Assembly: GCA_000155435.1 (NCBI GenBank)
Contig: DS990262.1
Span: 595,062 to 659,061 of the forward strand
DNA: 64,000 bases
Direction of reading: 5' to 3'
DNA from: Clostridiales bacterium 1_7_47FAA
GTDB lineage: Bacteria; Bacillota; Clostridia; Lachnospirales; Lachnospiraceae
How positions within the stretch are numbered: the stretch's first letter is position 1; each line of letters begins with the position of its first letter. Made by a program: the position numbers and the translations under genes. Positions 26,852 through 34,579 of the stretch are shown here, one piece after another. The notes below the pieces were generated by a model. That model worked only from the letters and a program-made list of their open reading frames with translations, was not told where the DNA came from and made no database searches.

Positions 26852-27576
26852 AATCTGGCCCTCCAATAGGATGTGATGGATTCCCGCACTTCCCTCTGAT
26901 GCCTGCGGCTGACCGGAATCGTGGTCCCGTCATCCAGGAACAGTTCATTTCCCTCCATCTTATCCACATGGAACAGGTTGACGATATAGCCCCGCTCCAC
27001 CATCAGGAAGCCGCCGTCGCGTTCCTCCCCGCACAGCTCTGCCAGCACCTGCTCCAGGGGCCTGCGCACAGGCAATTCTTCATTTTCCAGTACAAAGACA
27101 GCGTACTTCTGGTCCTTGTAGATGTAGAGGATATCATCCACGGCAATCTTACGGACCCTGCGGGGGGACTCAATGACATAGGTGTCATTGGAATTGCGCT
27201 CCAGAAGCCTGCATGCGTCCTTAAGGGCCAGGGGCAGGCAGGCTGCCAGTTCCGGCTTGGGGATGTATCGGAACACGGAAAGCTCAAATGCCTTGACCGC
27301 GTATTTTGTATGGGATGTAATAAAGACAATCAAGGCCAGGGGCAGGAAGCGCCGGATGGCTCCGGCCAGGCTCATGCCGTCTGTCCCTGGCATCTCTATG
27401 TCCAGGAACAGCAGGTCAAAATGGGCGCCTTCCTCCACATCATAGAGCAGCTGGCCGCTGTCCGTATAGGTGGAAATGTGCAGGGCAGAGGATATTTCCT
27501 TTGCCTGCTCTGAAAGAATGGTGTGGATCTGTTCCACAAAACATTGTTCATCATCACAAACCGCAATCCGTATCAT
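26848..27576 (-). CDS. AgrA-like LytTR response regulator
   Basis: 242 residues. The receiver domain (1-125) begins MIRIAVCDDEQ and has the phospho-acceptor Asp in LFLDIEMPG. The C-terminal LytTR domain (about 140-240) shows the IYIYKDQKYAVF and GGFLMVERGYIVNL strands. LytTR domains bind direct repeats at promoters. ATG 27576 has AGGAG upstream; the open frame extends 43 codons further but lacks family similarity there. The gene starts 13 nt after the LCP gene ends and overlaps the kinase gene, so the order is LCP, regulator, kinase in one operon. Confidence 0.93.
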   Translation of the reverse strand: MIRIAVCDDEQCFVEQIHTILSEQAKEISSALHISTYTDSGQLLYDVEEGAHFDLLFLDIEMPGTDGMSLAGAIRRFLPLALIVFITSHTKYAVKAFELSVFRYIPKPELAACLPLALKDACRLLERNSNDTYVIESPRRVRKIAVDDILYIYKDQKYAVFVLENEELPVRRPLEQVLAELCGEERDGGFLMVERGYIVNLFHVDKMEGNELFLDDGTTIPVSRRHQREVRESITSYWRARL

Positions 27577-27589
27577 GGTATGCCGCTCC

Positions 27590-28636
27590 TTAATTCTTAA
27601 CTGCCTGCTTGATAATCTCCCTGCTGATGGACCGGATCCTGTCAGGGCAGGTATAATCCCTGTCATCATAGAGGAACTGATGAAGCTGTTCCACGTTGGA
27701 TTCAAGGGTGTTGGGGATTACACAGTTCCCGTTCTTACCAAGGGGCGCGTCCTCATGGGTAAATGGGAATCCGGCCGTGCTGCTTAAATTGTATTTCCTT
27801 ATATTGCGTAACACATCAACCAGGTCCTTGGCGGTTAAGGATGAGAGGGACTGGGAAAATGCTGTGTCAGCCGCCTGAAGCAGCGTGCCGGGATCCGCGT
27901 CCTTGGCCTTCTCAAATACCTGGCTGATTACCTTCCTCTGGCGCTCCGTGCGGGCAAAGTCGGTATCCATCTGCCTTAACCTCATATAAGCAACTGCCTG
28001 TACCCCGTCCAGATGCTGCATCCCGTAATCCGCCAGATGGGCGGAGGGAATTCCGGTGCTGTCCGCGGTTTCCGTGATAAAGGCATTGATATAATGAAAT
28101 TCAGCCTTGGTCAGTTCGATGTCCACTCCTCCCAGAAGATTGATTACATCCGCCACGGATTTCCAGTTAAAGGATATATAATCATCGATGGCGATATCCA
28201 GGTTGGCGGTCAGGGCCTGCACATTGCCGTTAGGCCCTGAAATCATATAGGATTGGCCTAATTTACCGTAGGCGTCCGTGGATGGGCTGTTCATAAGGAA
28301 TGTATCCCTGTAAACGGATACAAGGCGGATATCACCGGTATGATTGTTGATGGAGCACAGAAGCTGTACATCCGCATTATTGCCCTTTCCCACATCACCA
28401 TTGCGGCTGTCCATGCCAAATACCGCAATGGTCCAGTAGCTGTTTTCTGATTTCACGGGTCCTGCGGGAATGTAGGGATTGTCCTCCATGACCGGGATTT
28501 CCGGACTGCCGTCCAGGCGGTGCATGTTCCCGGTTATCTTTGTAATATAGATAAGTACGGAGCACATGGCAAACAGTATGGTGGAAAGACAGATGATGCC
28601 TGCTTTTTTCAATATGGATTTTATGGATGGATTCAT
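27590..28636 (-). CDS. LytR-CpsA-Psr (LCP) family cell-wall glycopolymer transferase
   Basis: 348 residues. One N-terminal membrane helix (IICLSTILFAMCSVLIYI) anchors an extracellular LCP domain (about 65-250). Conserved features are FGMDSRNGDVGKGNNADV, the phosphate-contacting Arg in LVSVYRDTF, LGGVDIEL, and DFARTERQRKVI. LCP enzymes transfer undecaprenyl-linked polymers such as teichoic acid or capsule to peptidoglycan. AGGGGAG lies before the ATG. Being first in an operon with a LytTR two-component pair suggests the pair tunes wall polymer attachment or is induced with it. Confidence 0.93.
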   Translation of the reverse strand: MNPSIKSILKKAGIICLSTILFAMCSVLIYITKITGNMHRLDGSPEIPVMEDNPYIPAGPVKSENSYWTIAVFGMDSRNGDVGKGNNADVQLLCSINNHTGDIRLVSVYRDTFLMNSPSTDAYGKLGQSYMISGPNGNVQALTANLDIAIDDYISFNWKSVADVINLLGGVDIELTKAEFHYINAFITETADSTGIPSAHLADYGMQHLDGVQAVAYMRLRQMDTDFARTERQRKVISQVFEKAKDADPGTLLQAADTAFSQSLSSLTAKDLVDVLRNIRKYNLSSTAGFPFTHEDAPLGKNGNCVIPNTLESNVEQLHQFLYDDRDYTCPDRIRSISREIIKQAVKN

Positions 28637-28733
28637 GGTAAAACTCCCCTTTCGATTGTCCTGAGGCGTGATTGGAAATCCGCCCCTGCCTGTGATTCCC
28701 CTGCTGCAGCCGGGAGTTAATCTTTATGGGCCT

Positions 28734-28762
28734 ATTATAGCAGGTGGGAAGCCAGGAGGAAA
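28734..28762 (-). promoter_or_regulatory. Possible promoter of the LCP-LytTR-kinase operon
   Basis: On the minus strand: TTTCCT, 17-nt spacer, TATAAT, about 100 nt before the LCP start. The -10 is perfect, the -35 weak. Confidence 0.5.
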
Positions 28763-28892
28763 GAACTGTCCTTAAATGGAAGGAATTGGTCCGTGAATGA
28801 GATGATCCGGAATCACCTGGACCATGTCCGCGCCCTGACCGGTGATGTCCGGTACGGTTTCCGGCAGGATGATAAGACATGGAAAAACGGGA

Positions 28893-28930
28893 ATAAAAAC
28901 AGTGCCCGCACGGCATCATGCTGTGCGGGC
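28893..28930 (-). terminator. Terminator of the ABC-F gene (minus strand)
   Basis: On the minus strand, GCCCGCAC-A-GCA pairs with TGC-C-GTGCGGGC around a 3-nt loop, followed by ACTGTTTTTATT. It lies about 100 nt downstream of the ABC-F stop. Confidence 0.75.
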
Positions 28931-28933
28931 GCA

Positions 28934-28999
28934 GGAATATGGTATCAGGAATATGGTGTCAGGAGAATGGTATCGGGAGGATAGTATTAGGAATATGCC
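28934..28999. repeat. Degenerate 14-bp tandem repeat
   Basis: About 4.7 copies of GGAATATGGTATCA (28934, 28948, 28962, 28976, 28990), increasingly diverged toward the right end. It lies between the ABC-F stop and its terminator. Apart from this repeat, the terminator and the LCP promoter, nothing is seen in 28637-29026. Confidence 0.8.
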
Positions 29000-29026
29000 T
29001 TCTTTGACATGGGATTACCTCCGTTC

Positions 29027-30583
29027 CTATGACAGTCTCAAAGCCCATTCCTTACAATCCCACACATCCGTAGCCAGCCCCTCATAGAACTCCGGTTCAT
29101 GGCAGATGAGGAGGATGCTTCCTTTATACGCTTTCAGGGCGCGTTTCAGTTCGTCCTTTGCATCCACGTCCAGGTGGTTGGTAGGCTCATCCAGAAGAAG
29201 TACATTGGATTCACGGTTAATCAGCTTACATAACCGTACCTTTGCCTGTTCACCGCCGCTTAAGACACGGACCTGGCTTTCGATGTGCTTGGTGGTAAGG
29301 CCGCATTTGGCAAGGGCAGACCGCACCTGATACTGGGTATAGGAAGGAAATTCCTTCCATATCTCCTCCAGGCACGTGGTGGTGTTGCCGGGAGCCATTT
29401 CCTGCTCAAAGTATCCGATGGACAGGTAATCACCCAGTTCCACGGTGCCGCTCATGGCAGGGGTCAGGCCCAGTATGCTTTTTAACAGGGTGGTCTTGCC
29501 GATACCGTTGGCGCCCACCAGCACGATTTTCTGACCGCGCTCCATCAGAAGGTTCAGGGGACGGGACAGGGGCTCGTCATAGCCGATGACCATGTCCTTT
29601 GTCTCAAAGATACATTTGCCGGCAGTGCGGGCTTCCATAAAATGGAACTCAGGCTTTGGTTTTTCCCTGGCAAGTTCAATTACATCCATCTTATCCAGTT
29701 TTTTCTGCCGTGACATGGCCATGTTCCTGGTGGCAACCCTGGCCTTGTTGCGGGCTACGAAGTCTTCCAGCTCGGCGATTTCCTGCTGCTGGCGCTTATA
29801 GGCTGCCTCCAGCTGTGACTTCTTGGCAGCATATACTTCCTGGAATTTGTCGTAATCCCCCACATAGCGGTCGAGGCGCTGGTTTTCCATATGGTAAATC
29901 AGGTTGATGACGCTGTTCAGGAAGGGTATGTCATGGGAAATCAGGATAAATGCGTTCTCATATTCCTGGAGATACCGTTTCAGCCATTCAATGTGCTGTG
30001 TATCCAGGTAGTTGGTAGGCTCATCCAGAAGAAGGATATCGGGCTTCTGCAAAAGCAGCTTGCCAAGAAGCACCTTGGTCCTCTGGCCGCCGGAAAGCTC
30101 GGTCACGTCCTTATCCATCCCAATCTCGTTCAGTCCAAGGGCGCGTCCCACCTCATCCACCTTGGCATCAATGATATAGAAATCATGGGCCATGAGCAGG
30201 TCCTGGATGGTACCAAGTTCCTCCATCATGGCATTCATCCCGTCCTCGTCTGCCTCGCCCATCTTCTCACATATCTGATTCATCTGTTCTTCCATCTCAA
30301 AAAGGAAGCTGAAGGCGCTCTTCAACACGTCCCGGATGGTCATGCCCTTTTCAAGCACCGTGTGCTGGTCCAGATACCCCACACGGACATTCCTGGCCCA
30401 CTCCACCTTGCCTTCGTCGGGCATCAGTTTGTCGGTAATGATATTCATGAAGGTGGACTTTCCCTCGCCGTTCGCCCCAATGAGGCCGATGTGTTCGCCT
30501 TTCAGCAGACGGAAGGACACGTCCTGGAAAATTGCACGGTCGCCGAAACCGTGGCTTAAATGTTCTACGTTTAAGATACTCAT
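29027..30583 (-). CDS. ABC-F family ATPase
   Basis: 518 residues, with two ATP-binding cassettes and no membrane segments. Walker A motifs are GANGEGKST (near 37) and GANGIGKTT (near 348); signatures are LSGGQRTKVLLGKLL and LSGGEQAKVRLCKLI; both Walker B motifs read LLLDEPTN. The inter-domain linker is charged and helical, as in ABC-F factors that act in the ribosomal E site. Members tune translation or protect ribosomes from antibiotics; which applies here cannot be told. ATG 30583 has AGGAG at 12 nt; a TTG at 30592 is an alternative. A TTGCCA-17-TAGAAT promoter lies about 50 nt upstream. Confidence 0.93.
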   Translation of the reverse strand: MSILNVEHLSHGFGDRAIFQDVSFRLLKGEHIGLIGANGEGKSTFMNIITDKLMPDEGKVEWARNVRVGYLDQHTVLEKGMTIRDVLKSAFSFLFEMEEQMNQICEKMGEADEDGMNAMMEELGTIQDLLMAHDFYIIDAKVDEVGRALGLNEIGMDKDVTELSGGQRTKVLLGKLLLQKPDILLLDEPTNYLDTQHIEWLKRYLQEYENAFILISHDIPFLNSVINLIYHMENQRLDRYVGDYDKFQEVYAAKKSQLEAAYKRQQQEIAELEDFVARNKARVATRNMAMSRQKKLDKMDVIELAREKPKPEFHFMEARTAGKCIFETKDMVIGYDEPLSRPLNLLMERGQKIVLVGANGIGKTTLLKSILGLTPAMSGTVELGDYLSIGYFEQEMAPGNTTTCLEEIWKEFPSYTQYQVRSALAKCGLTTKHIESQVRVLSGGEQAKVRLCKLINRESNVLLLDEPTNHLDVDAKDELKRALKAYKGSILLICHEPEFYEGLATDVWDCKEWALRLS

Positions 30584-30631
30584 CTGTCTCAAAAACTCCT
30601 TATTCTTTGCCGTTTTGCGGCGTCACTCCCC

Positions 30632-30660
30632 ATTCTACATGAGAAAATGCACTGTGGCAA
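30632..30660 (-). promoter_or_regulatory. Promoter of the ABC-F gene
   Basis: On the minus strand: TTGCCA, 17-nt spacer, TAGAAT, about 50 nt before the start codon. Confidence 0.75.
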
Positions 30661-30690
30661 TAGGTTTGTGAGAGAAATATGTTTACCTGC

Positions 30691-30719
30691 TTATCATTTC
30701 CATCTCCCTGTGTTATACT
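30691..30719 (+). promoter_or_regulatory. Promoter of the 30784 gene
   Basis: TTATCA, 17-nt spacer, TATACT, about 65 nt before the start codon and divergent from the ABC-F promoter. Confidence 0.6.
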
Positions 30720-30783
30720 TTTAAACGTAATCGTGGCTTTGGGCCATGAATCATAAAATCATGAGTAATCAGGAGCATACGCC

Positions 30784-31398
30784 ATGGATAAACAAAGAAT
30801 CCGCATAATCAAAAAGAATGATGAATTTTCAATGGAATATCAGGCCGGAGACATCTTTGCAGTGGACAGTACCTGGTACGGAGGGGTGAATGTGACCAGC
30901 GCGTCGGGAATCCCTCTGTCCTTGGACCGGGATGAGTATGAGGAAGTAAAGGATGATGGGAAGGATACCCGTCCCATTGACCCATATTCATACCAGGCCG
31001 GTGTAATGGACTGCTTTTGCGAGATGGTCTCTTCTGGCCTTAAGAAGCTGGCCATGAGCCATCCGTGTGACACCAGGGAGGAGCGGGACAGCTATCTGGG
31101 CGAAGTAAAGAGACTTTGCGGCCAGTATGGGATATCCTATTACCCGGAAGACCAGGCATTTATCACGGACCTGTTCCCTGCAAAGGCGAATCAGGATAAA
31201 TTTAACTACCTCTTTTACCGTACGGAGGATGTGCTGGAACAATATCTGGGGTTAAAGGAGAGGCAGAAGCGCCTGATACAGGATGATGCCTACACACAGC
31301 AGGCGCGCCATGACCTTGCAGTGGAATTTGGACGGCTGCTGTCTTATCCCGAAGAGGGGATTGGGCGTCTGATGAAGCAGGCGGCAGAGGAACAGTGA
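30784..31398 (+). CDS. Conserved hypothetical cytosolic protein
   Basis: 204 residues, acidic and soluble, no signal peptide or membrane helix. I do not recognise the family. The N-terminal 60 residues are beta-rich (IRIIKKNDEFSMEYQAGDIF). The middle is helical with two cysteines (MDCFCEMVSSGLKKL), and the C-terminus is a charged helix (LKERQKRLIQDDAY). It is followed after 45 bp by the RsmH-like gene, with which it may be co-transcribed. Codon use looks like that of its neighbours and a TATACT promoter precedes it, so it is very probably a real gene. No catalytic motif is visible. Confidence 0.75.
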   Translation: MDKQRIRIIKKNDEFSMEYQAGDIFAVDSTWYGGVNVTSASGIPLSLDRDEYEEVKDDGKDTRPIDPYSYQAGVMDCFCEMVSSGLKKLAMSHPCDTREERDSYLGEVKRLCGQYGISYYPEDQAFITDLFPAKANQDKFNYLFYRTEDVLEQYLGLKERQKRLIQDDAYTQQARHDLAVEFGRLLSYPEEGIGRLMKQAAEEQ

Positions 31399-31443
31399 TA
31401 AATACGTGTAATAAAAGAAATGATAATTCATCGGGAGGAAAAC

Positions 31444-32532
31444 GTGGAAAATAGAGGACAGGAGAACCAGACCCAGGAAAGCCAGGGCCATCAGGCCCAG
31501 GAGCACAGGAGGCGTGTCCGCTACAAGGGCACACACCCCAGGAAATACAATGAAAAATATAAAGAATTACAGCCGGAGAAATATCCGGAAACCGTTGCAA
31601 AGGTAATCAGCAAGGGAAGCACCCCGGTGGGTATGCACATTTCCATCATGGTAAAGGAAATCCTGGATTTCCTTGAGATACAGCCGGGCCAGACCGGACT
31701 GGACGCCACCCTTGGATATGGCGGCCATACCCAGGAAATGCTCAAATGCCTGCAAGGCCAGGGGCATCTTCATGCCCTGGACGTGGACACCATAGAGATG
31801 GCCAAGACCAGGGAGCGTCTTGGGAAACTGGGATACGGCCTGGAGATACTGACCATCAGGCAGCTGAACTTTGCGGATATTGACCAGCTGGCGGCTGAAA
31901 CAGGTCCCTTTGACTTTGTGCTGGCCGACCTGGGGGTATCCTCCATGCAGATAGATAACCCGGAGCGGGGATTTTCTTTTAAGAAGGATGGTCCCTTGGA
32001 TCTGCGTCTGGATTCCAGCCGTGGCATACCTGCATCGGAGCGGCTGAGACATATTTCCAGGGAAGAACTGACGGGAATGCTAATCGAGAATTCAGACGAG
32101 CCATATGCAGAGGAGATTTCCAGGGCGGTTGTGAACCGGATTAAGCGGGGGGACGGGATTGACACCACGACCCAGCTCAGGGAAACAATCGAACAGACGC
32201 TTTCATTTATTCCGGAATCAGACCGGAAGGAGGCGGTTAAGAAATCCTGCCAGAGGACATTCCAGGCCCTGCGCATTGATATTAACAGTGAATTTGAGGT
32301 TCTGTACCAGTTCCTGGAAAAGCTTCCGGACGTGCTTGCAAAGGGCGGACGTGTGGCTGTCCTGACCTTCCATTCCGGGGAAGACAGGATTGTCAAAAAA
32401 TCATTTAAGGATCTGTACCGGCAGGGTGTTTACAGTGAGATTGCCGGGGATGTGATCCGCCCGTCCGCAGAAGAGTGCAGCATGAACAGCCGCGCCAGGT
32501 CCACCAAGATGCGCTGGGCCATTAAGTCGTGA
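31444..32532 (+). CDS. RsmH-like 16S rRNA (cytosine-N4)-methyltransferase
   Basis: About 362 residues, an SAM-dependent methyltransferase of the RsmH (MraW) family, which methylates N4 of C1402 in 16S rRNA. The SAM motif (GLDATLGYGGHT), DLGVSSMQIDNPERGFSF, RTFQALRIDIN and the C-terminal FHSGEDRIVKKSF segment are present. It has a charged extension of about 50 residues before the domain and is not in a division/cell-wall cluster, unlike classical rsmH. GTG 31444 is chosen because GGGAGG lies 5 nt upstream; the ATG at 31420 has none. Divergence from canonical RsmH (GYGGHT instead of GRGGHS) suggests a paralogue, though this could be the only copy. Confidence 0.85.
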   Translation: MENRGQENQTQESQGHQAQEHRRRVRYKGTHPRKYNEKYKELQPEKYPETVAKVISKGSTPVGMHISIMVKEILDFLEIQPGQTGLDATLGYGGHTQEMLKCLQGQGHLHALDVDTIEMAKTRERLGKLGYGLEILTIRQLNFADIDQLAAETGPFDFVLADLGVSSMQIDNPERGFSFKKDGPLDLRLDSSRGIPASERLRHISREELTGMLIENSDEPYAEEISRAVVNRIKRGDGIDTTTQLRETIEQTLSFIPESDRKEAVKKSCQRTFQALRIDINSEFEVLYQFLEKLPDVLAKGGRVAVLTFHSGEDRIVKKSFKDLYRQGVYSEIAGDVIRPSAEECSMNSRARSTKMRWAIKS

Positions 32533-32611
32533 TAACATTGCATGAAAATCCCATTTCCAGGGCATTCTGAATAACAGATTGAGAATGAAAGGCAGAAATG
32601 GAGAAATGGCG

Positions 32612-33022
32612 ATGATTCATGCAATATCTAAAATCACACTTTATGTTAACAATCAGGAAGAAGCCAAGGCTTTCTGGACTGAAAAGGCCGGATTTGAGGT
32701 ACGGGCTGAGGAGCAGATGGGGCCGGATATGAAGTGGATTGAAGTGGGGCCTGCCCAGGGGGACGGAACCGTATTTGTACTGTACGATAAGAAGCTGATG
32801 GAGGCCCAGAACCCAAAGGTCAATGTAGGCCACCCCTCTGTCATGATGAGTACGGATAACATTGAGGAGGCCTATAAAGAACTGTTGGAAAAGGGCGTCA
32901 GCGTGGGTGAGATTAAGAGGATGCCTTATGGAAATATGTTCCAGTTCGAGGATATGGATGGGAACCAGTTCCTTCTCAGGGAGGATACCATGTCCGGGTG
33001 GCGGACCGGGATAATCTCTTAG
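32612..33022 (+). CDS. VOC-family (glyoxalase/bleomycin-resistance fold) protein
   Basis: 136 residues forming two beta-alpha-beta-beta-beta units. The start MIHAISKITLYVNNQEEAKAFW and the C-terminal YGNMFQFEDMDGNQFLL are typical of vicinal-oxygen-chelate proteins. Potential metal ligands include His6 and the late Glu in FQFED. Family roles range from dioxygenase and glyoxalase reactions to drug binding, so no reaction is assigned. ATG 32612 has GGAG 8 nt upstream; earlier in-frame starts have none. It ends with a terminator-like hairpin and is probably monocistronic. Confidence 0.85.
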   Translation: MIHAISKITLYVNNQEEAKAFWTEKAGFEVRAEEQMGPDMKWIEVGPAQGDGTVFVLYDKKLMEAQNPKVNVGHPSVMMSTDNIEEAYKELLEKGVSVGEIKRMPYGNMFQFEDMDGNQFLLREDTMSGWRTGIIS

Positions 33023-33043
33023 TAAGAGGATTGGATGATTGGA

Positions 33044-33087
33044 GGCCTTCCATGCTTCTGGCATATGAGGCCCCGTTTTCTTTTTTA
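33044..33087 (+). terminator. Terminator after the VOC gene
   Basis: GGCCT / AGGCC outer stem with an inner ATGC / GCAT stem, followed by CCGTTTTCTTTTTT. Confidence 0.65.
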
Positions 33088-33104
33088 TAGCCTGACCTGG
33101 ATTT

Positions 33105-33220
33105 AGCCTTGATCCGGTCAATGAAACCTGCAACGCTTCCCGCGTCAGAATCGGATTTCCCACAAAGTGGGATGAACAGCTGACGGAGAGAATTTTTCAA
33201 ACACATTTCCTTCAAATTCA
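33105..33220. repeat. MITE-like dispersed repeat, diverged copy
   Basis: The right part (ACAAAGTGGGATGAACAG, then GACGGAGAGAATTTTTCAAACA) aligns with the right end of the 36990-37144 element (CGAAGTGGGACATACAG, then GCGGGAATGAATGTTTAAACA). The left part is more diverged. It occupies most of the 33023-33300 gap. Confidence 0.5.
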
Positions 33221-33300
33221 TTCCGACTCAAGAATTTTGTGCATGGTGCACAACAAAAGCATATAAAATTTATCATGATATACAAAAATAATAAAACCAC

Positions 33301-33329
33301 TTGTCAGCTCTAATTGTTTATGCTATAGT
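33301..33329 (+). promoter_or_regulatory. Promoter of the LacI-type regulator gene
   Basis: TTGTCA, 17-nt spacer, TATAGT. A GTTGAAA-N6-TTTCAAC palindrome (33339-33358) covers the start-site region and a LacI-type operator lies further downstream. Confidence 0.82.
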
Positions 33330-33374
33330 ATGACCATAGTTGAAAGCGGGTTTTCAACTTGTTAATTTAAACAA

Positions 33375-33394
33375 TCAGTTAAACGTTTAACTGA
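33375..33394. promoter_or_regulatory. LacI-family operator (autoregulatory)
   Basis: A 20-bp perfect palindrome TCAGTTAAACGTTTAACTGA with the central AAACGTTT typical of LacI-family operators. It lies between the promoter and the regulator start, so binding would block transcription. A close match precedes the amidohydrolase gene at 34475. Confidence 0.85.
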
Positions 33395-33418
33395 ATAGGA
33401 AAGAAAGGGGCGAAAGTC

Positions 33419-34393
33419 ATAGCAACTCTGAAAGATATAGCGAAGCTGGCAGACGTCAGTGTATGCACTGTGTCCAGATATCTTAACAGCGATATCGTTA
33501 TCAAGAAGGAGACAGAAGAACGTATCCGCCAGGCCATCAAGGAACTGGGATACGTGCCGAACGTGGTTGCCAAGTCCCTGAAGCGCAATGAGACCACCAA
33601 CGTGGCCGTCATCCTGCCAAAGATTGATAATCTATATTATGCAGCCATGACAGCGGGTATTGGCGAGATATTAGGAAACCACCATTACAATCTGTTCATC
33701 TATGAGGTGAACCACCTGAACCTGGATGAGCGGGAGGTGCTGCAGCTGATGCGGGAGAACATGGTGGCAGGCGTCATATTCATCGGCCTTTCTTATGACA
33801 TGTCCTTTAAGGACAGCATACAGATATTGCTGGACTGGAACATCCCTGTGGTGTACATGAACCGCCAGATCCCGTATAACGGGTATCCCCTCATCTACCC
33901 GGACTTCATGAAGGCAGGAGGCCTGGCAGCGGAGCATCTTCGCGGGAAGGGAAGGAAGAGGACGGCATTTGTCTATAAGAATAAAAGCAGCGAGTTCATA
34001 CAATCCAATATTAATGCGTACAAAGATGCATACCCGGAATCAGATGAACTGATCATGATTGATCTGGACGGGGATATGGATATGGACCGGTGTGTTGACC
34101 GGCTCCTGGAGGAAAAGGCGGACAGTGTGTTTGTCCTCAGTGAGCTTCTGACAGCGAACCTGACAAAGCGCCTGATACAAAGAGGCGTCCGTGTACCAGA
34201 GGATATTGCAGCCATTGGCTTTGGTTATTCCCTTATATCTGAGATTTCCACACCGGAACTGACCTGTCTGGATTTTGGGGATAAGGAGATGGGGCGTAAA
34301 GGCGCAGAGCTGATCCTAAGCCAGATACATAAGAAAAAAGTTGAACCGGTAACCGTGCTGCCTGTGAGATTGGTGGAGCGGGAATCAACGTGA
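33419..34393 (+). CDS. LacI-family transcriptional regulator, apparent AUA start codon
   Basis: 324 residues if read from ATA 33419. The N-terminal helix-turn-helix (ATLKDIAKLADVSVCTVSRYLN) is immediately followed by the hinge helix region and a periplasmic-binding-protein-like effector domain (NVAVILPKIDNLYYAAM to LPVRLVEREST). The in-frame TGA at 33392 and the lack of ATG, GTG or TTG before the helix-turn-helix leave ATA as the natural start; AAAGGGG lies 8 nt upstream of it. The first normal start, GTG 33470, would delete most of the DNA-binding helices. Operators at 33375 and 34475 indicate autoregulation and control of the amidohydrolase operon. The effector is unknown, perhaps a purine or related compound. 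Confidence 0.85.
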   Translation: MATLKDIAKLADVSVCTVSRYLNSDIVIKKETEERIRQAIKELGYVPNVVAKSLKRNETTNVAVILPKIDNLYYAAMTAGIGEILGNHHYNLFIYEVNHLNLDEREVLQLMRENMVAGVIFIGLSYDMSFKDSIQILLDWNIPVVYMNRQIPYNGYPLIYPDFMKAGGLAAEHLRGKGRKRTAFVYKNKSSEFIQSNINAYKDAYPESDELIMIDLDGDMDMDRCVDRLLEEKADSVFVLSELLTANLTKRLIQRGVRVPEDIAAIGFGYSLISEISTPELTCLDFGDKEMGRKGAELILSQIHKKKVEPVTVLPVRLVEREST

Positions 34394-34420
34394 CCGGGTA
34401 GCGTAGCCGCAATTATAATG

Positions 34421-34470
34421 CAATCCTTAAAATTACCATGTAACCTGATTTTAAGGATTGAATATTTTCT
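34421..34470 (+). terminator. Terminator of the LacI-type gene
   Basis: A 13-bp perfect stem (CAATCCTTAAAAT and complement, 14-nt loop) followed by AATATTTTCT. Confidence 0.75.
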
Positions 34471-34473
34471 CAT

Positions 34474-34502
34474 TTAGTTAAACGTTTCACTTCACATAAA
34501 AT
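34474..34502 (+). promoter_or_regulatory. Promoter and LacI-type operator of the amidohydrolase operon
   Basis: TTAGTT, 17-nt spacer, TAAAAT. The sequence AGTTAAACGTTTCACT (34476-34491) matches the 33375 operator (AGTTAAACGTTTAACT) with two changes and covers the -35/spacer region. Confidence 0.65.
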
Positions 34503-34579
34503 ACGAAAACAAAATCAGGATAAGACCAGGGTGGGGGCCCTGCTTATATAGAATAAAATGATAAAAGGAGACAGGAATT

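Noticed and set aside
33470-34393. LacI gene starting at GTG 33470
   Set aside because: It would remove most of the helix-turn-helix that is clearly encoded in frame upstream.
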